64,000 nt of DNA from VXYL01 sp965116935 (GTDB lineage Bacteria; Pseudomonadota; Gammaproteobacteria; Pseudomonadales; Azotimanducaceae): positions 1,364,001-1,428,000 of the forward strand of contig OZ220737.1 in the NCBI GenBank assembly GCA_965116935.1, in the 5' to 3' direction. Below, piece after piece: positions 59,230 to 64,000 of the stretch (positions are counted from its first letter, which is position 1; the number at the start of each line of letters is the position of its first letter). The notes under the pieces are model-generated. The model had not been told where the DNA came from. It worked only from the letters and a program-made list of their open reading frames with translations, and did not search any database. The position numbers and the translations under genes are program-made.

Positions 59230-60336
59230 GTTCGGCGGGACTCACACCCACGCCACGATCGTTTCGCTTGATCGGTGATCCAAGTTCACTGCGCCGGATC
59301 GAGGCTCCGCCTCGCCAGCCGCGCACGCTCGCGATTGCGCTCTGCCTGACCATTTACGCAGGAAGCTCGGCGTTCGCGATCGATCGGGTGCGTGCGGAGA
59401 CGGGCGTCGACAGGGCCGTTGCCTCGCTGGGCGTCTCGGGCGAGTCCGGCAACTACTCGCTGTCGGCGGAACTCGCCGGAGCCGCCGACCACGGCGACAC
59501 CGCCGCCAACTCGACCCTGCTTACGTTCTACAGCGCGACGGATATAGAGCGCATCAAACCGAGCGCGTTGCTCTCCACCGCCGGCAGGATTGGCCCGGCC
59601 GGCAACGACAGGGACGTGTTCCGCATAGACGTTCCCCGGGATGGTACCGACGTGATAGTTCGCAGCGCCGGCGACACCGACACCTCCGCGCGGCTGCTCG
59701 ACTCGGAGCTCGTGGAACTAGCGTCAAACGACGGCGGCGACGCTGATGGCGATCGGACCTCCCCTTACCGGCAGCATCGCGGACGCGGCAGACGTGGACG
59801 TGTTCCGGATCGATTTGGCCGGGAGCGCTTCGGTCGCCCTCGCCACGGCCGGTCCGACCGACACCCAAGGGGTTCTTCGGGATGGTGCCGGCGCAATGCT
59901 CGCGGTCGACGACGGCAGTGGCCCCGCTGGCCACAACTTCCGCATTTCGGGGGAGTTTGCACCGGGCGTGTACTACCTCGAAGTGTCCGGCGCGACCGGC
60001 AGCTACGCCGTCAGCGCCCAGCTAATTGGCGAAGCCGACCACGGCGACACCGCCGCCTTATCGACGCCACTGCCGCTGTACAGCGACGACGATGTGGCAA
60101 GCGTGAGGCCAAGCGCCCTGCTCTCGACTGCCGGGCGGATCCACGCCGCGGAAACCGACATGGACGTGTTCCGACTGGACATCCCGAAGGACGGCACGCA
60201 CCTCAGGATCCGCGCCGCAGGCAGCACGGACACTTTCGCCCGCTTGCGCGACAGTTCGCTCGCCGAGATTGCCGTGAACGATGGCGAAGGCGCCTTCTAC
60301 ATCGAGGCGGACGTCGATGCTGGCATCTACTATCTA
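59230..60336 (+). pseudogene. PPC-domain exported protein, N-terminal part (frameshift, then IS)
   Basis: The N-terminus has a signal-like stretch (TLAIALCLTIYAGSSAFA); the start codon is not clear. Then come repeated pre-peptidase C-terminal-type beta modules: GNYSLSAELAGAADHGDTAA, IKPSALLSTAGRIGPAGNDR, DVFRIDVPRDGTDVIVRSAG; then, one frame on after a break near 59760 in a cccc tract, LTGSIADAADVDVFRIDLAG, GVYYLEVSGATGSYAVSAQL and a second GEADHGDTAALSTPLPLYSD. At least three modules are present. The frame is interrupted after GIYYL by the insertion sequence, and resumes after it at 62052. A surface or secreted role is likely for an intact relative. Confidence 0.75.
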
Positions 60337-62045
60337 GTTCCTGTCCGTAAACTCGCAACGGACTGAATGAACTTGGAAAAGGGTTCATTCGGGGGAGTTG
60401 GTCCGGCGTTTCGGCTACCATTGGCTCGTTCCCCAACGAACGAACGGAACCGAACCGCCGGAGGTGCAATGCGCCAGAGACGCATCACGCAGTTGAGCCT
60501 ATTCCATCCTTGCGCCGTTGACCACCCGGTGGGGGACGACCTGGAGCGGATGTCGTCGTGGCTGGACGGGCATCCGGAGCTGCTGGAGGAGGTGGCGTCG
60601 GACCTTGGCGGGAGTCCGGGCGGGGTCGGGCGCCGGGGTCTGTCGTGCGAGACGGTTCTTCGCTGCGCGCTGCTGAGGCACCTTCGGCAGGAGACGTTCC
60701 GGGGTCTGGAGTTCCTGCTGCGGGACTCTCGCTCTGCGCAGCGGTTCGCGCGGGTGGACGCGCTGCGTCCGCCGGGCAAGTCGGCGCTTCAGGCGACGGT
60801 GGGGTCGATCCGGGCGGAGACGTGGGAGCGGATCAACGGGGTTCTGCTGGCGGCCGCCCGCTCGTCGGGGGTGGAGTCGGGGGAACGGGTTCGGGTGGAC
60901 AGCACGGTGACGCGGACGAACATTCTGGAGCCGTCGGACAGCGGGCTGCTGTGGGACGGGGTTCGGGTTCTGACGCGGCTGCTGGTTCAGGCGCGGGAGT
61001 CGTTCGGCGCGGACGCGGTGTCGTTCCGCGACCACCGCCGTTCGGCGAAGCGGCGGGCGCTGGAGGTTCGGACGCAGCGCGGCGCGGAGCGCCGGGCGAA
61101 GACGTACCGGCGCCTGCTGCGGATCGTGGAGCGGACGCGGGGGTACGCGTCGGCGGCGCTGGCGGCCGTGGAGGCGGCCGGCGAGGGCGAGGCGTGCTGG
61201 CAGGCGTGGCGGAAGAAGGTGGAGGAGTGCGACAGGCTGCTGGGCCGGGTGGTGGGGCAGACCCGGCGGCGGGTGCTGGACGGGGAGAAGGTGCCGGCGC
61301 AGGAGAAGGTCGTGAGCCTTTTCGAGCCGCACACGGACATCGTCGTCAAGGGCGGTCGCCGGACGCAGTACGGCCACAAGCTGAACCTGGCGACGGGTCG
61401 CAGCGGGCTGGTTCTGGACGTGGCGGTGGAGGACGGCAACCCGGCCGACAGCGCCCGCTGCCTGCCGATGCTGGAGCGGCACGCGGCGCGCTGGGGCGCG
61501 GCGCCGACCCACGCGGCGTTCGACGGCGGCTACGCCTCGCGCGAGAACCTGAAGGCGGCGAAGGCGCTCGGCGTGCGGCACGCGGTGTTCCAGAAGACGC
61601 GCGGCCTGAAGGACGAGGAGATGTCGCCGTCGTCGTGGATCCGGCGCCAGCTGCGCAACTTCCGCGCCGGCGTCGAGGCCGGCATCTCGCACCTGAAGCG
61701 CTGCTTCGGCCTGGGCCTGTGCCGCTGGAAGGGACTGCCGGCGTTCCGCGCCTACGTGCAGTCGGCCGTGTTCGCCCACAACCTCGCCCGCCTCGTCCGG
61801 CTCCTGCCCAGACCCGGATAGAAAGCGCCGCCGAAACGGCCAGCGCCGCGTCCCGGACGGAACGCGATGGCTCCCCTCGCCCGCGCGTCCGACTCGCGAC
61901 GAAAACCCCGTGCAAAGCGGCACACTCGACCGTCACGCCTGCAAAAGAGCCTTCCTGCGGCACCGAAAGCATCCGCCCGAAAACCCCCAGGCACTCTCCC
62001 GAACGCGCTCTCCTTGCCGCCAAAACGGCGTTTACGGACAGGAAC
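60337..62045 (+). mobile_element. ISNCY-family insertion sequence, 1709 bp
   Basis: Perfect 16-bp terminal inverted repeats gttcctgtccgtaaac (60337-60352) and gtttacggacaggaac (62030-62045), flanked by 6-bp direct repeats TATCTA (60331-60336 and 62046-62051). Carries one transposase gene with intact frame. Removing the element and one TATCTA copy restores an in-frame PPC protein (GIYYL joined to EVGGHETGGYRVLAWGD), so the insertion is recent and exactly mapped. Confidence 0.93.
60469..61821 (+). CDS. ISNCY-family transposase
   Basis: 450 residues from ATG 60469, with ggaggt 4 bases upstream; the frame is open from 60367. Matches ISNCY-type transposases: MRQRRITQLSLFHP, SCETVLRCALLRHLRQETFR, GLEFLLRDSRSAQRFARVDA, ETWERINGVLLAAARSSGVE. 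Catalytic acids are likely the Asp in VRVDSTVTRTNI, the Asp in LDVAVEDGNPADSARCLPML and the Glu in FRAGVEAGISHLKRCFGLGL. No stop or frameshift, so probably active. Confidence 0.9.
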   Translation: MRQRRITQLSLFHPCAVDHPVGDDLERMSSWLDGHPELLEEVASDLGGSPGGVGRRGLSCETVLRCALLRHLRQETFRGLEFLLRDSRSAQRFARVDALRPPGKSALQATVGSIRAETWERINGVLLAAARSSGVESGERVRVDSTVTRTNILEPSDSGLLWDGVRVLTRLLVQARESFGADAVSFRDHRRSAKRRALEVRTQRGAERRAKTYRRLLRIVERTRGYASAALAAVEAAGEGEACWQAWRKKVEECDRLLGRVVGQTRRRVLDGEKVPAQEKVVSLFEPHTDIVVKGGRRTQYGHKLNLATGRSGLVLDVAVEDGNPADSARCLPMLERHAARWGAAPTHAAFDGGYASRENLKAAKALGVRHAVFQKTRGLKDEEMSPSSWIRRQLRNFRAGVEAGISHLKRCFGLGLCRWKGLPAFRAYVQSAVFAHNLARLVRLLPRPG

Positions 62046-62051
62046 TATCTA

Positions 62052-62177
62052 GAGGTGGGCGGTCACGAGACGGGCGGCTATCGGGTGCTGGCCTGGGGCG
62101 ACCCGCCCGATGCCTGCCTGTGTGCCCGCGAAGGCCGAACGTCCAATCCTCGGAGAACGATGACGCCGTTGCTCTAA
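62052..62177 (+). pseudogene. PPC-domain exported protein, C-terminal remnant
   Basis: Starts right after the target duplication and encodes EVGGHETGGYRVLAWGDPPD, then a short Cys-containing end, stopping at TAA 62175. It is the end of the last PPC module of the gene interrupted at 60336, in the same frame. Confidence 0.75.
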
Positions 62178-62745
62178 TCGACCAACGATGGCATCGCGAG
62201 GAACCGCTTGGTCAACATTAGGAGTGCCTCTCCTCGGCACCGTGCCTGAAGCGAGTCCAACAGGCTCGTGGCGGGGCACGCACGACATTGGCACCGCATT
62301 GCCGGAGCCGCGGCCGGCTCCCGGCAAGGATCCGGGTAGGACAAGCCAGTAACCCGCCCGTTAGGGCGCGCTAAGAGCCTACGCCGCAGCACGGCGCTGG
62401 CTCCTAGCCGAAAGTGGTGAGCGATAGCGAACCCGTAGGCCAGCAGTTCGCGTAGCGAACTGCCAAACGCGCCCACAAGGGCGCGCTAGTATCGCGTCCC
62501 GAAAATACGTCACCTTTCCCGCTGGGCGCTGGCTGGCGCACCGATGCCGGGAAAAAGGAGGATGTGCCGCCCAGACTCTCCCCCCGAAAGGTCGGCCGGG
62601 ACGAGGATTGGGCATCCCGAAGTACGTCAAACTTATGGGACGGCACACTAGCATCGCGCACCATGCCCATACCCCTTCCTGCACCGTGACCGCCAAGCGT
62701 CTGCTCGCCGCCATCGCCACGGTCGAGGGTAGCGACGCGCCGACC
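62178..62745. other. Gene-poor region ahead of ABC exporter
   Basis: About 570 bp. It contains acgcgcccacaagggcgcgc (62465-62485), a hairpin of the dispersed palindrome type, and scattered short open frames. Promoter of the ABC transporter should lie here. An alternative start of that gene at 62608 would take in part of this interval. Confidence 0.45.
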
Positions 62746-64000
62746 ATGAGCCTCCGGCGGTTGGGCGAGTTGATCGCTCGTGCTTGGCCGTTCCTGCGGC
62801 CCATGCTGCGGCACCTCATCGTGTTAATGGCGATCAGCGCGGTGTCCGCCATCTTTATGGTGGCGATTTGGGCCGTCGCCGGCGATCTGCTCGCCAACAA
62901 GGTGCTCGTCGGCGAGCGCCTGCAGCCGTTGCAGGCCGTGGTGCTTGGGGTCGGCGAGGAGTACGTCACCAGCGGCGCCACTGACGAGGAACCGTTGTCC
63001 GTCGAGCAGCGCCGGATCGTGCGCGACCGCCTGCTCATCTGGTTCGGCATCGGCGGCCTCGTGCTGCTCGGCGGTTTCGCTTCCCTGCCCTACTACGGGG
63101 CGTGGATTTCGGCACAACATCAACCAGGGCTTGCGCGTGGCGATGGTCGAGCGGGCCGAGCACCTGTCGCTCAAGTACCACAGCCACGCCCGGGTGGGCG
63201 ACGCCGTGTTCCGGGTCTATCAGGACAGCGCCATGATCGTGAACCTGCTGCAAGAGGCGCTGATCGGCCCCTTCACGGCCCTGTTCTGGACGCTGCTTGC
63301 GCTGGTGCTCCTGTATCTCCTTAGCCCCACAATCGCCCTCGCCTGCATCTTCGTCGGCGTGCCGATGGTTTGGCTGACAGCGATGTTCACGCCACGCATA
63401 CGCCGCCGCGCACGCGAGAACCGTCTCGCCAATAGCGACCTCACCTCGCGCCTGCAAGAGTCGTTCGCGGCCATCAAGGTGGTGAAGGCGAACCGTGCCG
63501 AGGCACGCATCCTGGACCGCTTCCACCACGATTCGCACCGCGCCCTTGACGCCGCCTTCCATCTGCGCCTCGACATCGTGCTGCTGACCGCCGCGGCGAT
63601 GACCTTGGGCGGCACCGTCGCCATCGGCGCCGAATACGTGCTCGCCGGTTGGATGATCGAGGAACGCGAGACCTATCGCGGCGCGGCAGTGGCAGCGCTG
63701 ATCGGCTTCGCGGTGTGGAACCTCGGCGCGTTCCGCTACGCCCGCGAGCAGGTGGAAGAGGGGCTTGGCAACAGCTTCTGGCTGATTCGCATCTGGTGCA
63801 TGACGCAGGACCTCTTCATCGGTCTGGAACGCGCCTTCTTCCTGCTCGACCTTGAACCGGACATCGTTGATGGTGAAGACCCGCGCCGTTTTCCCACTCC
63901 GCTCCGCAGCGTCACTTGTCGCGAGGTGCACTTCTCCTACGAGCTGCCTGCTCATCCGACCGATTCGGCACGGGACGGGGCAAGCCGGTTCCCTGAGGGC
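62746..64000 (+). CDS. ABC transporter, exporter type (frameshifted; 3' end outside window)
   Basis: Start ATG 62746 (MSLRRLGELIARAWPFLRPM) or further upstream. First frame: two membrane segments (LIVLMAISAVSAIFMVAIWA, IGGLVLLGGFASLPYYGAW). Near 63105 the frame shifts and continues FRHNINQGLRVAMVERAEHL, FRVYQDSAMIVNLLQEALIG and further segments (ALFWTLLALVLLYLLSPTIA, WLTAMFTPRIRRRARENRLA), then SRLQESFAAIKVVKANRAE, a coupling-helix region. The last residues VTCREVHFSYELP begin the ATPase domain, cut by the window end. Type IV exporter (MsbA-like) fold; lipid or drug substrate unknown. One base restored would heal the break. Confidence 0.8.

Noticed and set aside
60499..62023. Long minus-strand and third-frame open frames across the insertion sequence
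   Set aside because: They mirror the GC-rich transposase gene, whose own frame has start site, family motifs and matching terminal repeats.

Overview
The window reads as one chromosomal contig of a high-GC gammaproteobacterium, probably an uncultured one. The best taxonomic evidence is the block zapA - 6S RNA - ygfA/fau, which is a gammaproteobacterial arrangement, together with a TIGR02449-type small coiled-coil gene, ubiH-family, rpiA, def and an E. coli-like msrA, yheS and mnmH. At least six genes carry single frameshifts, several of them at short homopolymers. Some may be assembly indels rather than true pseudogenes.

Layout. 1-3.9 kb: yheS 3' part, an M50 protease and a D-2-hydroxyglutarate dehydrogenase-type flavoprotein, with dispersed double-hairpin repeats. 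3.9-13.5 kb: an accessory insertion between that flavoprotein and rpiA. It starts with relics of a conjugative element (DotH/IcmK-like and DsbC-like fragments), then holds a secreted Cys-rich RHS polymorphic-toxin gene, an exported helical protein that may be its immunity partner, an IS21 istB relic and two displaced orphan RHS cassettes, one ending in an M15-like peptidase domain. 13.5-22.7 kb: core genes rpiA, def, a bacterial GPP34 gene, fau, 6S RNA, zapA and a coiled-coil partner on the minus strand; ubiH-gcvT-gcvH-gcvPA-gcvPB on the plus strand. 22.8-26 kb: an AAA ATPase behind an ordered array of TTAA motifs, and a divergent Eco47II-like restriction-modification pair whose nuclease is frameshifted.

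26-50.6 kb is mixed metabolic and accessory DNA: a double-domain CoA transferase with an alpha/beta hydrolase, an IS5-type MITE, msrA, two FtsX-type permeases without an ATPase, two Sel1-repeat proteins, mnmH, a frameshifted TonB-dependent receptor, a luciferase-like oxidoreductase followed by an inserted Gly-rich/Xre/RES toxin-antitoxin segment, a GyrI-like exported protein, a quinone oxidoreductase, a small operon with a stand-alone caspase-like protein (DUF6642-type), and a four-gene xanthine dehydrogenase-family molybdenum hydroxylase operon.

50.6-58 kb is a defence island. A minus-strand operon encodes an unknown protein, a P-loop-less DUF2791-like protein, a DUF2791/BrxD-like ATPase and an SNF2 helicase. 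Diverging from it is an AAA ATPase plus HNH-nuclease pair resembling Septu (PtuA-PtuB). The window ends with a second CoA transferase, a PPC-domain exported protein split by an ISNCY-family insertion sequence with clear target duplication, and the start of an ABC exporter.
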